This document shows positions 8,559 through 20,333 of a stretch of DNA of 64,000 bases, piece by piece. Every line of letters starts with the position of its first letter. The first letter of the stretch is position 1. Source of the stretch: Sphingomonas naphthae (GTDB lineage Bacteria > Pseudomonadota > Alphaproteobacteria > Sphingomonadales > Sphingomonadaceae); contig NZ_CP117411.1 in NCBI RefSeq assembly GCF_028607085.1, positions 3,362,501 through 3,426,500 on the forward strand. The letters run 5' to 3'. Both the position numbers and the translations under genes were made by a program. Under the pieces are notes generated by a model, which saw nothing but the letters and a program-made list of their open reading frames with translations, was not told the origin of the DNA and ran no database searches.

Positions 8559-9041
8559 ATGGCCGCACTTCTGGTCCACCGGGCTTTCCATGGCGTGGCG
8601 CTCGCCGCGCTGGTGCTGGCCGGCGGCTGCACGCGCATCCGCGACCACAAGGGCTATGTCGTCGACAGCACCCTGATCGATACCGTCCGCCCCGGCGTGG
8701 ACAATCGCGATTCGGTCGCCAAGACGCTCGGCAACCCGACCCTGCGCAGCCAGTTCGACGGCGGCAGCGACTGGTATTACCTCGCCCGCGACACCCGCCA
8801 GCTCGCTTTCTCGAATCCCCGCCCCGTCACGCAGATGCTGATGACGGTGAAGTTCGATTCGACCGGCAACGTCACCAGCGTCGGCAAATCCGGGCTGGAG
8901 CGGGTCGCCTCGATCAGCCCGGCGGGCGGCAAGACGCCCACCCTCGGCCGCAACCGCAGCTTCTTCCAGGAACTGTTCGGCAACATCGGCTCGGTAGGCG
9001 CCTCCGGCCGCAGCGGCGGCACCGCCGACAACCCGCAGTAA
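8559..9041 (+). CDS. bamE: Outer membrane protein assembly factor BamE
   Basis: A lipoprotein of 160 residues. The signal peptide ends in the lipobox LAGG-Cys, with the lipidated cysteine at residue 24. The SmpA/OmlA core follows: HKGYVVD, RPGVDNRDSVAKTLGNPT, and DWYYLARDTRQ. BamE belongs to the BAM complex that inserts beta-barrel proteins into the outer membrane. The ATG at 8559 is the right start because it gives a normal signal peptide and is preceded by GGGAGCAAG. The C-terminal extension (about 120-160) rich in Gly/Ser is longer than in enterobacteria. It is divergent from the bc1 chaperone gene. Confidence 0.92.
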   Translation: MAALLVHRAFHGVALAALVLAGGCTRIRDHKGYVVDSTLIDTVRPGVDNRDSVAKTLGNPTLRSQFDGGSDWYYLARDTRQLAFSNPRPVTQMLMTVKFDSTGNVTSVGKSGLERVASISPAGGKTPTLGRNRSFFQELFGNIGSVGASGRSGGTADNPQ

Positions 9042-9049
9042 AGTCGCCC

Positions 9050-9952
9050 TCACCCTTCGGCCAGGAAATCCTCCAGTACGGCCATGAAGGCCTCGGGCCG
9101 GTCGTGCTGCACCCAATGGCCGGCGCCCTCGATCAGCGCGACCCGCGCCGCCGGCATCTTCTCCGCTCGCCCGTCGGTCAGCGGGTTGGAGGCGCCGCTG
9201 GCGGTGCCGTAGATCAGCAAGGTCGGGCAGGTGATCGCGCCCCACAATTGATGCTGCTGCGCCGCTGATGCCTCGAACGGCGCGACCGACAGGATGCGCC
9301 GGTCGTGCCGCCACATCAGCGCGCCATCCTCGGCCACCCGCGTCGCATGCACGGCAAGGTGGCGGATCAGATCGGCGTCGAACCCCGGATTGGCCTCGGC
9401 CAGCCGCGCCATCGCGTCGGCGAGATCGGCGGGGCGGCGGGCGGGTTTCGCCTCGGTCGCGCGGGTCCGCTCGATCCAGTCGCGCAGCCGTTCGGGCGCG
9501 GTCTCCGCGTCGCGCTTGGCGAGTTGCTTCGGCGAGAAGCCCAGCCCCTCGATCGCGACCAGCCGCCGCACCTTTCCGGGCAAGGCCCCGGTATAGCGGA
9601 TCGCGATATTGCCGCCCAGCGAATGCGCCACGATCGTTACCGGGGCGAGCCCCATATCGTCCACGATCGTCGCCAGATCGAGGACATATTCCTCCATCGG
9701 ATAGCGGCCGCACGGATGCCAGTCGCTCTCGCCATGCCCGCGCAGATCGGGCACCACCACGGAATAGCGATCCGCCAGCACGCGGGCGACCCGATCCCAG
9801 CTGCGCGCGTGATCGCGCCCGCCATGGAGCAGGATCAGCGGTGGCTTGGCGGGGTCGCCCCACAGATGCACCGCCAGCCGCAGCCCCGGCACGTCGATCG
9901 TGCGCCGGGCCGGGCCGTCGGTCACGCCGTCAGAGATGGCCGGGGGCGTCAT
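9050..9952 (-). CDS. Alpha/beta hydrolase
   Basis: A 300-residue alpha/beta-hydrolase. The oxyanion-region motif is LLHGG (about 41-45), the nucleophile elbow is HSLGG with Ser111, and the catalytic His is in GAGHWVQHD near the C-terminus. The layout and the [11 protein letters not shown] motif fit esterases or epoxide-hydrolase-like enzymes; the substrate is not visible. The ATG at 9952 lies 23 nt inside the end of the merR gene; a GTG at 9979 is an alternative. It is the last gene of the leftward rpmF-plsX-fabH-ihfA-merR series. Confidence 0.85.
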   Translation of the reverse strand: MTPPAISDGVTDGPARRTIDVPGLRLAVHLWGDPAKPPLILLHGGRDHARSWDRVARVLADRYSVVVPDLRGHGESDWHPCGRYPMEEYVLDLATIVDDMGLAPVTIVAHSLGGNIAIRYTGALPGKVRRLVAIEGLGFSPKQLAKRDAETAPERLRDWIERTRATEAKPARRPADLADAMARLAEANPGFDADLIRHLAVHATRVAEDGALMWRHDRRILSVAPFEASAAQQHQLWGAITCPTLLIYGTASGASNPLTDGRAEKMPAARVALIEGAGHWVQHDRPEAFMAVLEDFLAEG

Positions 9953-10325
9953 CGGCCAGCAGCCGGGCGAGCGCGTCACGCACCTGGGCGAGTGCCTTAC
10001 GGTCGGTGGTGGGAGCGTCGGCCGTGGCAGGGAGGGGCGCTGCGGGTGGTGGCACGGCAGCCTCGACCGTGGCCGGCTCGGCCGCGCCGCCGGCGAGCAG
10101 CTTCTGCACGCCGCGAACGGTATAGCCTTCCTGGTTGAGCAGGCGGTTGATCCGCTGCACCAGCGCCACGTCGGCCGGGCGATAATAGCGGCGGTTGCCC
10201 GCGCGCTGGAGCGGCTTCAGCTGGGGAAAGCGCGTTTCCCAATAGCGCAGGATATGCTGCGGCACGCCCAGTTCGGCGGACAGCTCACCGATGGTGCGGA
10301 AGGCGCCTTCCGATTTCTCCGCCAC
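9930..10325 (-). CDS. MerR-family transcriptional regulator
   Basis: A 131-residue MerR-type DNA-binding protein. The helix-turn-helix and wing lie at about residues 6-75 ([22 protein letters not shown], then [16 protein letters not shown]). The C-terminal part is Ala/Pro-rich and lacks an obvious ligand or metal-binding cysteine. I choose the GTG at 10325, which has AGGGAG about 9 nt upstream; the open frame further 5' overlaps ihfA. This regulator type sits downstream of ihfA in alphaproteobacteria. The regulated genes are unknown. Confidence 0.88.
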   Translation of the reverse strand: MAEKSEGAFRTIGELSAELGVPQHILRYWETRFPQLKPLQRAGNRRYYRPADVALVQRINRLLNQEGYTVRGVQKLLAGGAAEPATVEAAVPPPAAPLPATADAPTTDRKALAQVRDALARLLADDAPGHL

Positions 10326-10342
10326 CGGCCCGCGCTCCCTGT

Positions 10343-10642
10343 TCAGCCGGCGTCGATGATGTCGTCGCGCATCGACTGGCTGGCGCGGAAGGTGAGCACC
10401 CGGCGCGGCGCGATCGGCACTTCCACGCCGGTCTTGGGATTGCGCCCGATCCGCTCGGATTTCTCGCGCAGCACGAAGCTGCCGAAGCCGGAAATCTTCA
10501 CATTCTCGCCCCGCGCCAGCGCGCCGCACATATGGGCCAGCACCTGCTCCACGAAGGTCGCCGATTCGGCCCGCGACAGGCCCACGTCGCGATGCAGCGC
10601 CTCGGCGAGATCCGCGCGGGTCAATGTACCTGTGGCCGCCAT
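10343..10642 (-). CDS. ihfA: Integration host factor subunit alpha
   Basis: A 99-residue DNA-bending protein of the HU/IHF family. Seen: [19 protein letters not shown] at the N-terminus, the [14 protein letters not shown] core, and [25 protein letters not shown], where the proline-tipped arm (RNPKTG) inserts into the minor groove. IHF-alpha pairs with IHF-beta. The ATG at 10642 is preceded by GGAG; a GTG two codons upstream is also possible. It follows fabH by about 96 nt and is followed 17 nt later by the merR gene. Confidence 0.94.
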   Translation of the reverse strand: MAATGTLTRADLAEALHRDVGLSRAESATFVEQVLAHMCGALARGENVKISGFGSFVLREKSERIGRNPKTGVEVPIAPRRVLTFRASQSMRDDIIDAG

Positions 10643-10738
10643 GCTCACGAATCTCCGCCTGTTCTTACGGGGAGTTAGCCTATCGTTTTGCCAGCGAAAA
10701 GAAAAGTCGTGGAAATCCGGGGAGCCAATGAGCCGCGA

Positions 10739-11722
10739 TCAATACCGAACGGCCGCCGCGCCCCAAGTGAAGCCGCCACCCATCGCCTCGAACACGACAA
10801 GCTGCCCGCGCTGGATGCGGCCGTCGCGCACCGCCTGATCGAACGCCAGCGGCACCGACGCGGCCGACGTGTTGGCATGCTCGTCCACCGTCACCACCAC
10901 CCGATCGGGCGAAAGCCCCAGCTTGCGTGCGGTGGCGTCGAGGATGCGGCGGTTGGCTTGGTGCGGCACCAGCCAGTCGATCTCGCTCGTCGGCAAGCCG
11001 GCCAGATCCATCACCTCGCCGAGCACGCTGGCGAGGTTGGTAACAGCGTGGCGGAACACCTCCTGCCCCTTCATGCGCAGCTTGCCCACGGTCTGCGTGG
11101 TCGAGGGGCCGCCATCGACATAGAGCAATTGATTGTGCCGCCCATCGGCGTGCAGCTTCACCGCCAGCACGCCGCGCGGGACATCGCCCTCGGCCGGCGT
11201 TTCCGCCTTCAGCACCACGGCACCCGCGCCATCGCCGAACAGCACGCAGGTCGTGCGATCCTCCCAGTCGAGAATGCGGCTGAACGTCTCGGCGCCGATC
11301 ACGATCGCGGTATCCGCCGTCCCGCCGCGAATCATGCTCTCGGCCACCGACAAAGCGTAGAGGAAGCCCGAGCAGACCGCCTGCACGTCGAACGCGACGC
11401 AATCGCGGATGCCGAGCATCTCCTGCACCTTGGTGGCGGTGGAGGGAAAGGTCTGGTCGGGGGTGGCGGTCGCCAGCACGATCAGGCCGACATCCTCCGC
11501 CGCGATGCCCGCCGCCTCCAGCGCGCGGGTCGCGGCGTCGCGCGCGAGCGTGCCGGTCGTCTCGCCCTCGCCCGCGATATGGCGGAAGCGGATGCCGGTG
11601 CGCTCGACGATCCACTCGTCGGACGTGTCGACCGTCTCCGCCAGCTCGGCATTGGACACGCGACGCGCCGGCAGCGCCGATCCCGATCCGGCGATCACGA
11701 CATTCCGCAGCCGTCCGCTCAC
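10739..11722 (-). CDS. fabH: 3-oxoacyl-ACP synthase III
   Basis: KAS III condenses acetyl-CoA with malonyl-ACP to start fatty-acid synthesis. The product is 327 residues. The Cys-His-Asn triad is C117 (AVCSGF), H254 (LVPHQANRR) and N284 ([10 protein letters not shown]). The start is a GTG at 11722 that overlaps the plsX TGA (GTGA junction); the frame is open upstream but that is an antiphase reading of plsX. With plsX in front, the operon couples phospholipid acyl supply to fatty-acid initiation, as in many bacteria. Confidence 0.96.
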   Translation of the reverse strand: MSGRLRNVVIAGSGSALPARRVSNAELAETVDTSDEWIVERTGIRFRHIAGEGETTGTLARDAATRALEAAGIAAEDVGLIVLATATPDQTFPSTATKVQEMLGIRDCVAFDVQAVCSGFLYALSVAESMIRGGTADTAIVIGAETFSRILDWEDRTTCVLFGDGAGAVVLKAETPAEGDVPRGVLAVKLHADGRHNQLLYVDGGPSTTQTVGKLRMKGQEVFRHAVTNLASVLGEVMDLAGLPTSEIDWLVPHQANRRILDATARKLGLSPDRVVVTVDEHANTSAASVPLAFDQAVRDGRIQRGQLVVFEAMGGGFTWGAAAVRY

Positions 11723-12756
11723 GCGGCGGCCTTGGTGGCGATCTGCGCCAGATCCTCGGCGATGCGATCGGCGATCCGCTCGGCCGCCAGCTTCTTGGCC
11801 ACGCCGATCGCGTTGGCCATGCCGTGCGGATTGGCGCCGCCATGGCTCTTCACCACCAGCCCGTTGAGGCCGAGGAAGACCGCGCCATTGTAATTGTTGG
11901 GGTCGAGGTGGACCCTCAGCAGATGCAGCGCCGGCTTCGACAGCAGGAAGCCCATCTTCGATCGGAAGCTGGAGGTGAAGGCGCGGCGCAGCAGATCGGT
12001 CACGAAGCGCGCCGTGCCCTCCACCGTCTTGAGCGCGATATTGCCCGAAAAGCCGTCGGTCACGATCACGTCGGCCTCGCCGCGCCCCAGCCGGTCGCTC
12101 TCGATGAAGCCCTCGAAGCTCAGGTGCAGATGCTCGGCCTCGCGCAGTAGCTGCGCGGCGTCGCGGATCGTGTCGGTGCCCTTCATCTCCTCGCTGCCGA
12201 TGTTCAGCAGGCGGACGCGGGGCAGATCGACGCCGATCACGATCTTGGAATAGGCCGCCCCCATCACCGCGAACTGCGCCAGGTTGCGCGCGTCGCATTC
12301 GGTGTTGGCGCCCAGATCGAGCATCACAAGGTTGTGCTTGCCGAGCGTCGGCAGGATGCCGGCCAGCGCGGGTCGATCGATGCCGGCCATCGTGCGCAGC
12401 GCCAGTTTCGACATGGCCATCAGCGCGCCGGTGTTACCGGCGGAGACCGCCGCGTCGGCGCGGCCTTCCTTCACCGCGAGGATCGCCATCCCCATCGATG
12501 TGGTCTTGGTGCGGCGGATCGCCTGGCTCGGCCGATCCTCGCCGGAAATCACGTCGGGCGCGTGGACGATCTCGACACAGGGGCCGAGCGCCTTGTGGCG
12601 CGCGACCTCGGCGGCGATCAGCCCTTCGTCCCCGAACAGGATGAAACGGATGTTGGGATCGCGGGCGGCGACCCGTGCCGCGCCCGCGACCGTCATCGCC
12701 GGGCCACCATCGCCACCCATCGCGTCGAGCGCGATGAGGGGTTTACCGGCCGTCAT
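11719..12756 (-). CDS. plsX: Phosphate acyltransferase PlsX
   Basis: PlsX converts acyl-ACP to acyl-phosphate for phosphatidic acid synthesis at the membrane surface. The 345-residue protein has the family start [12 protein letters not shown], then [10 protein letters not shown] (about 105-114), and [10 protein letters not shown] (about 232-241). The length is normal. It follows rpmF by 19 nt and overlaps fabH by 4 nt, the classic rpmF-plsX-fabH order. Confidence 0.96.
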   Translation of the reverse strand: MTAGKPLIALDAMGGDGGPAMTVAGAARVAARDPNIRFILFGDEGLIAAEVARHKALGPCVEIVHAPDVISGEDRPSQAIRRTKTTSMGMAILAVKEGRADAAVSAGNTGALMAMSKLALRTMAGIDRPALAGILPTLGKHNLVMLDLGANTECDARNLAQFAVMGAAYSKIVIGVDLPRVRLLNIGSEEMKGTDTIRDAAQLLREAEHLHLSFEGFIESDRLGRGEADVIVTDGFSGNIALKTVEGTARFVTDLLRRAFTSSFRSKMGFLLSKPALHLLRVHLDPNNYNGAVFLGLNGLVVKSHGGANPHGMANAIGVAKKLAAERIADRIAEDLAQIATKAAA

Positions 12757-12775
12757 CGCCCCCGCCAGGCCCGTC

Positions 12776-12955
12776 TCAGGCCTCGGTGCTCACGACCTCA
12801 CGGCCGTTATAGTGGCCGCAGGCGTTGCACAGGTTGTGCGGACGCTTCAGCTCACCACAATTCGGGCATTCCTGGAATGCCTCGACGGTCAGCGCGTCAT
12901 GGCTGCGGCGCATGTTGCGCTTGGAAGGCGAGGTCTTTCGCTTGGGGACGGCCAT
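12776..12955 (-). CDS. rpmF: 50S ribosomal protein L32
   Basis: A 59-residue ribosomal protein found by reading the reverse strand upstream of plsX. It begins [19 protein letters not shown], the standard L32 start. Four cysteines in CPNC (30-33) and CNAC (43-46) form the zinc ribbon, so this is the zinc-bound form of L32. It is the first gene of the plsX-fabH-ihfA transcript. Confidence 0.96.
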   Translation of the reverse strand: MAVPKRKTSPSKRNMRRSHDALTVEAFQECPNCGELKRPHNLCNACGHYNGREVVSTEA

Positions 12956-13159
12956 CTCGGCACCTATTCCATTCGTTCAAAAAAGAAATCGACGAGTCGA
13001 TGGCCGGTCAACGACGCGATGCGCCGCACCCCTTGCCGTCAGGCTCGTCGGAAGCGTCAGGCCCTATAGCGATTCCGCGTCGCGTTGCAACCCGCTTGCC
13101 ACCGGCCGGCAACGCTGCGATGCCCGCCTTCCGCCGATCCGCCGAGAGAGCCCGCCCGC

Positions 13160-13585
13160 ATGACCACGATCGCCCTGCCCTCGATCACCCTGCTCTACGC
13201 CGCCGCCTTCGCCTTGCTCAACCTGTGGCTGTCGGTGCGCGTGGCGACCGTGCGGATCAAGGGCGGGACGATGGACGGCCATGGCGGCGACGGCAGCCTG
13301 CTCCACAAGCGCGGCCGGGCGCACGCCAATTTCAACGAATATGTGCCGATCGCGCTGGTGCTGATGCTGGTGCTGGAATTGCGCGTCGGCCATGCCGCCG
13401 GCCTGTGGGCGCTGGGCGCCGCGCTGATCGTGGGCCGCCTGCTCCACCCCTTCGGCCTGGAGCGCCCCGCCCCCAACCCCTTCCGCATGGCCGGCATCCT
13501 GCTGACCTGGCTCGCCACCCTCGGGCTGGCGCTGTGGGCGATCTACCTCGCCTTCCAGCCGGGGCCCGCGATCACCTACTTCTGA
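13160..13585 (+). CDS. MAPEG family membrane protein
   Basis: A 141-residue integral membrane protein with four predicted helices (about 5-25, 58-75, 78-97, 112-133). Between helices one and two it has the MAPEG signature region with RAHANFNEYVPIAL (about 54-67). Bacterial MAPEG proteins are glutathione-transferase-like; the substrate here is unknown. The ATG at 13160 follows GAGAGAG. It stands alone, convergent with the metallo-hydrolase gene. Confidence 0.86.
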   Translation: MTTIALPSITLLYAAAFALLNLWLSVRVATVRIKGGTMDGHGGDGSLLHKRGRAHANFNEYVPIALVLMLVLELRVGHAAGLWALGAALIVGRLLHPFGLERPAPNPFRMAGILLTWLATLGLALWAIYLAFQPGPAITYF

Positions 13586-13598
13586 TTGTCCGATAACC

Positions 13599-13624
13599 GT
13601 GCTCCTGCGGAGGCAGGAACAGGG
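13599..13624. repeat. Short GTGCTCCTGC-type repeat fragment
   Basis: A half-copy of the element seen complete at 7278 and 47273. It lies in the 55-nt gap between the convergent MAPEG and metallo-hydrolase genes. The complementary arm is missing, so it is probably a decayed copy. Confidence 0.6.
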
Positions 13625-13640
13625 AAACCGACTGGACGGC

Positions 13641-14303
13641 CTACCGCCCTGCCAGCACCCGATCCGCCACATAGGGATTGCTCGCCCGCTCGTGCGCGAA
13701 GGTGGACATCGGGCCATGGCCGCACACGAACGCCGTCTCCCCGCCCAGCGGCCACAGCCGCCCGGTGATCGCCCCGATCAGATCGTCATGATTGCCGCGC
13801 GGGAAATCGGTGCGGCCGATCGATCCCTTGAACAGCACATCGCCCACGAACGCCACCTTCGACGGCGCATGGTGGAACACGACATGGCCCGGCGTGTGGC
13901 CGGGGCAGTGATAGACGTCGAGGGTCAGCTCCCCCACCGTCACCGTGTCGCCATTCTCCAGCCAGCGATCGGGCTCGAACGGCGTGCCGGGGATGCCGAA
14001 GCTGCGGCTGTCGTCGGCGAGTTTCGCGATCCAGAAGCGATCCTCTTCCTGCGGCCCCTCGATCGGCACGCCCAGGTCCGCCGCCAGCTCCGCCGTGCCG
14101 CCGCAATGATCGAGATGGCCGTGCGTCACGAGCAATTTCTCCACCGTCACCTTGTGCTGCGCCGCCGCCGCCTTCAGCTTGGGGATCTCGCCGCCCGCGT
14201 CGATGAAGGCGCCCTTCATGGTGGCGGTGCACCAGATCAGGGTGCAATTTTGCTGGAAGGCGGTCACCGGAATGATCGCGGCCTGAAGCGGAGGTGTCGT
14301 CAT
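13641..14303 (-). CDS. MBL-fold metallo-hydrolase, YcbL-like
   Basis: A 220-residue metallo-beta-lactamase-fold hydrolase. The binuclear metal motif is HGHLDH (His61, His63, Asp65, His66), with later metal ligands in CPGHTPGH and at the C-terminal CGHGP. The short length and the lack of the large helical substrate domain fit YcbL-like type II glyoxalases rather than classical GloB. The start at 14303 is preceded by GGGAGG. It is a cytoplasmic enzyme; hydrolysis of S-lactoylglutathione or another thioester is inferred from the family. Confidence 0.88.
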   Translation of the reverse strand: MTTPPLQAAIIPVTAFQQNCTLIWCTATMKGAFIDAGGEIPKLKAAAAQHKVTVEKLLVTHGHLDHCGGTAELAADLGVPIEGPQEEDRFWIAKLADDSRSFGIPGTPFEPDRWLENGDTVTVGELTLDVYHCPGHTPGHVVFHHAPSKVAFVGDVLFKGSIGRTDFPRGNHDDLIGAITGRLWPLGGETAFVCGHGPMSTFAHERASNPYVADRVLAGR

Positions 14304-14648
14304 CCCTCCCCTATCGACCGCCGCGCGGCGGGGGGCAACAGGGGAGCGGCGCTCTACCGCCCCCAAAATCGTCACCCGGCGAAAGCCGACATCTCGCCAG
14401 GCGGGCCCACCCGCCAGAACGGAACGCGACAACCGCTGTCCTACACGCCCCCGATATGCCACTTGCCGGAGCGTCATGCGAAGCCTCTCGCCCGCTTCCT
14501 ACAATCCGCGACCCGCCGGAACCTTCGCGGGAAGCGTGTCGGGGGATGACGTGCCGTCAACTTCGTCAACTTCCGGCGCCTGCCGCCGCGCCCGAATCAC
14601 CCGGTTTTCGATTGCGGCCCGCCGCCCGATTCGCCACCGGCGCCCGCG
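14304..14648. other. Gap without a gene before pabB
   Basis: A 345-nt region between divergent genes. It contains a fragment resembling the GTCACCCGGCGAAAGCC intergenic repeats (about 14372-14389), a short hairpin GGCGGGCCCACCCGCC (14401-14416), and a tandem TCAACTTCG/TCAACTTCC (14553-14570). I see no convincing coding sequence; the promoters for the metallo-hydrolase and pabB must lie here. Confidence 0.5.
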
Positions 14649-17661
<3,013 letters not shown>

Positions 17662-17728
17662 CCGAGTAGCGGATTCACCCCGCATTTCTCCGCATGACGA
17701 ACGGCGGCGCGCGGCCTAAACCCGCGCC

Positions 17729-18505
17729 ATGAAGATCGCGACCTTCAACGTGAACGGGATCAAGTCCCGCCTCCCCCGCCTGCTCGAATATCTCGCCGAG
17801 GCGGAGCCCGACGTGGTGTGCCTTCAGGAACTGAAGACCAGCGACGAGACCTTTCCCGCCGCCGATATCGAGGTGGCCGGCTATGGCGCGATCTGGCATG
17901 GGCAGAAGGGGTTCAACGGCGTCGCGATCCTCGCGAAAGGGCAGGTGCCGATCGAGACGCGGCGCGGCCTGCCCGACGATCCCGATCCGTCGCACAGCCG
18001 CTATCTGGAGGGGGCGATCGACGGGGTGATCGTGGCGTCGATCTATCTGCCCAACGGCAATCCCCAGCCCGGTCCCAAGTTCGACTACAAGCTCGCCTGG
18101 TTCGATCGGTTGCTCGATCATGCCGCCCACCTGTTCGCGGCCGAGGTGCCGGTGGTGCTGGCGGGCGATTATAACGTCATCCCCGCCTCGACGCATGACG
18201 ACACCTTCTCGGTGCGGGCGATGGCGAGCGATGCGCTGCTCCAGCCCGAATCGCAGGCCGCGTTTCGCCGGATGAAGGCGGCCGGCTGGACCGACGGGCT
18301 GCGCGTGCGCCAGCCGCGCGGCGCGCTCTACACCTTCTGGGATTATCAGGCGGGCGCGTGGCAGCGCGACGCGGGTTTCCGCATCGATCATCTGATGCTC
18401 AGCCCCGCCGCCGCCGACCGGCTGGTCGATTCGGGCGTCGACAAGCATGTGCGCGGCCGGGAGAAGGCGAGCGACCATGTGCCGGCCTGGGTGGTGCTGG
18501 GCTGA
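17729..18505 (+). CDS. xth: Exodeoxyribonuclease III
   Basis: A 258-residue AP endonuclease/3' exonuclease of the EEP fold that cleaves abasic sites in base-excision repair. The first metal ligand is E34 (LQELK), the GDYNV motif lies at about 148, and the C-terminal SDHVP holds the catalytic histidine. MKIATFNVNGIKSR is the standard start. It overlaps the next gene by one base (TGATG), so the two are co-translated. Confidence 0.95.
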   Translation: MKIATFNVNGIKSRLPRLLEYLAEAEPDVVCLQELKTSDETFPAADIEVAGYGAIWHGQKGFNGVAILAKGQVPIETRRGLPDDPDPSHSRYLEGAIDGVIVASIYLPNGNPQPGPKFDYKLAWFDRLLDHAAHLFAAEVPVVLAGDYNVIPASTHDDTFSVRAMASDALLQPESQAAFRRMKAAGWTDGLRVRQPRGALYTFWDYQAGAWQRDAGFRIDHLMLSPAAADRLVDSGVDKHVRGREKASDHVPAWVVLG

Positions 18506-19260
18506 TGCGGCGGGGGTTGCTGCTCGCCGCCGTCGCGTTCGTCTCCGCGCCGCTGGCCGCCCGTGTGCCGGTGCAGGTGATCCAGGTGGTGAAAGCCTAT
18601 CCGCACGACACGCGCGCCTTCACCGAAGGGCTCTTCTTCCGCGACGGGATGATGTTCGAAAGCACCGGGCTGGAGGGACGATCGGATATCCGCCGCTATC
18701 GGCTGGAAGACGGCAAGGTTCTGGCGCGCGTCGCCCTGCCGCCCAATCTGTTCGGCGAGGGCATCGTCGACTGGAAGGACGAGATCGTCAGCCTCACCTG
18801 GCGCAACGGCTTCGGCTTCCGCTGGAACCTCGCCAGCCTGAAGCGGGGCAGGAAATTCACCTACCCCGGCGAGGGCTGGTCGCTGACCCGCACCGATCGC
18901 GAGCTGGTGATGAGCGACGGCACGCCGGTGCTGCGCATCCTCGATCCCGTCACCTTCCGCATCAAGCGGCGCGTGACGGTGACGGCGGACGGCGTGCCGG
19001 TGCAGAATCTCAACGAGCTGGAATATGTGAAGGGCGATATCCTCGCCAACATCTGGATGACCGACCGCATCGCCCGCATCGATCCGGCGACCGGCAAGGT
19101 GAAGGCGTGGATCGATCTGTCGCCGGTGGTGGCGCAGCAGCAGTCAAGCCAGGACGATGTGGCGAATGGCATCGCCTATGACGCCAAGGGCGACCGGCTG
19201 TTCGTGACGGGCAAGCTGTGGAGCAAGCTGTACGAGATACGGCTGCTGCCGGCGCGGTAA
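18505..19260 (+). CDS. Glutaminyl-peptide cyclotransferase
   Basis: A 251-residue exported protein with a signal peptide (MRRGLLLAAVAFVSAPLAAR). It matches the plant/bacterial glutamine cyclotransferase family, a five-bladed propeller that makes N-terminal pyroglutamate in the periplasm. Family motifs: PHDTRAFTEGLFFRDG (about 34-49), FGEGIVDWKDEI, LNELEYVKGDILANIWMTD (about 172-190), and the GIAYDAKGDRLFVTGKLW end block. It overlaps xth by one base, an odd functional partner. The family identity is strong. Confidence 0.9.
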   Translation: MRRGLLLAAVAFVSAPLAARVPVQVIQVVKAYPHDTRAFTEGLFFRDGMMFESTGLEGRSDIRRYRLEDGKVLARVALPPNLFGEGIVDWKDEIVSLTWRNGFGFRWNLASLKRGRKFTYPGEGWSLTRTDRELVMSDGTPVLRILDPVTFRIKRRVTVTADGVPVQNLNELEYVKGDILANIWMTDRIARIDPATGKVKAWIDLSPVVAQQQSSQDDVANGIAYDAKGDRLFVTGKLWSKLYEIRLLPAR

Positions 19261-19266
19261 GCCCGT

Positions 19267-20139
19267 CTAGCCCAGCCGCACCAGCGTGCCCGCGCCCTGC
19301 TTCGTGAAGATCTCGATCAGCATCGCGTGCGGCACCCGCCCGTCGAGGATGACGGCGGCGTCCACCCCGCCCTCGACCGCGTCGATGCAGGTCTGGAGTT
19401 TCGGGATCATGCCGCCGGAGATCGTGCCGTCGGTCTGGAGCAGGTTGATCTGGCTCGGCGTCAGATCGGTCAGCAGCGCCTTCTGCTTGTCCAGCACGCC
19501 GGCCACGTCGGTCAGCAGGAACAGCCGCTCGGCGCCCGTCGCGATCGCCAGGAAGCCCGCCATCGTGTCGGCGTTGATATTGTAGCTCTCGCCATCCTTG
19601 CCGATGCCGATCGGCGCGACCACCGGGATCATCCCCGCCCTGGAGATGGTATCCAGCACCGTGGTATCGACATGGTCGATCTCGCCGACGAGGCCCAGAT
19701 CGTGGGTCGGATGCTTCATCTTGGTCGCGGTGACGAGCCGGCCGTCCTTGCCGGAAATGCCGACCGCCCGGCCGCCGGCGCGGGCGATCCAGGCGACGAT
19801 TTCCTTGTTGATCTGGCCGGACAATACCATCTCGGCGACCTTCATTGTCGCCTCGTCGGTCACGCGCAGCCCATCGACGAATTTGCTCTCCACGCCGCTG
19901 GCCTTCAGCATCGCGCCGATCTGCGGCCCGCCGCCGTGCACCACCACCGGATTGATGCCGACCGCCTTCAGCAGCACGACATCCTCGGCGAAGTCGCGCG
20001 CCAGCTCCGGGTCGCCCATCGCGTGGCCGCCATATTTCACCACGAAGGTGGAGCCGGCGTAGCGCTGCAGATAGGGCAGCGCCTCGGTCAGCGTCTCGGC
20101 CTTGGCGAGCAGGGCGGGGTCGGGGCGATAATCGGTCAT
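19267..20139 (-). CDS. argB: Acetylglutamate kinase
   Basis: ArgB phosphorylates N-acetylglutamate with ATP in arginine synthesis. The product is 290 residues from the ATG at 20139; an ATG at 20151 is also possible and there is no clear ribosome site. Seen: the [10 protein letters not shown] phosphate-binding loop, the [10 protein letters not shown] glycine loop, the NINADTMAG motif and the SGGMIPKLQ motif. The C-terminus ends convergently with the cyclotransferase gene 6 nt away. Confidence 0.95.
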   Translation of the reverse strand: MTDYRPDPALLAKAETLTEALPYLQRYAGSTFVVKYGGHAMGDPELARDFAEDVVLLKAVGINPVVVHGGGPQIGAMLKASGVESKFVDGLRVTDEATMKVAEMVLSGQINKEIVAWIARAGGRAVGISGKDGRLVTATKMKHPTHDLGLVGEIDHVDTTVLDTISRAGMIPVVAPIGIGKDGESYNINADTMAGFLAIATGAERLFLLTDVAGVLDKQKALLTDLTPSQINLLQTDGTISGGMIPKLQTCIDAVEGGVDAAVILDGRVPHAMLIEIFTKQGAGTLVRLG

Positions 20140-20191
20140 GGCCGCGCCCATAGCGGCCAAGGTGGCTGTAGGAAAGGCGTGGCCGTTTGTT

Positions 20192-20217
20192 TGAAATGCG
20201 AGGAAGATCGCATTTCA
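20192..20217. repeat. Perfect hairpin upstream of the rsmB-argB gap repeat
   Basis: TGAAATGCG and CGCATTTCA form a perfect 9-bp stem around an 8-nt loop. It directly abuts the larger palindrome at 20221, in the gap between argB and rsmB. No gene is present in this gap. Confidence 0.7.
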
Positions 20218-20220
20218 ATC

Positions 20221-20300
20221 CGGCACCAGCCCGCTCCCCCACCCGGCCACCCATTCAGGATATGCTATGGGAGGCCGGGTGGGGGAGCGGGCCGGTGCCG
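20221..20300. repeat. Long palindrome between rsmB and argB
   Basis: Two arms of 28 nt (20221-20248 and 20273-20300) are complementary with only one mismatched position, around a 24-nt AT-richer loop. Such a stem would be a strong structure in RNA. It lies 33 nt after the rsmB stop and could terminate or protect that transcript. Confidence 0.85.
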
Positions 20301-20333
20301 CCCTCCGCCGTGAGGCGGACAACAAAAACTACC

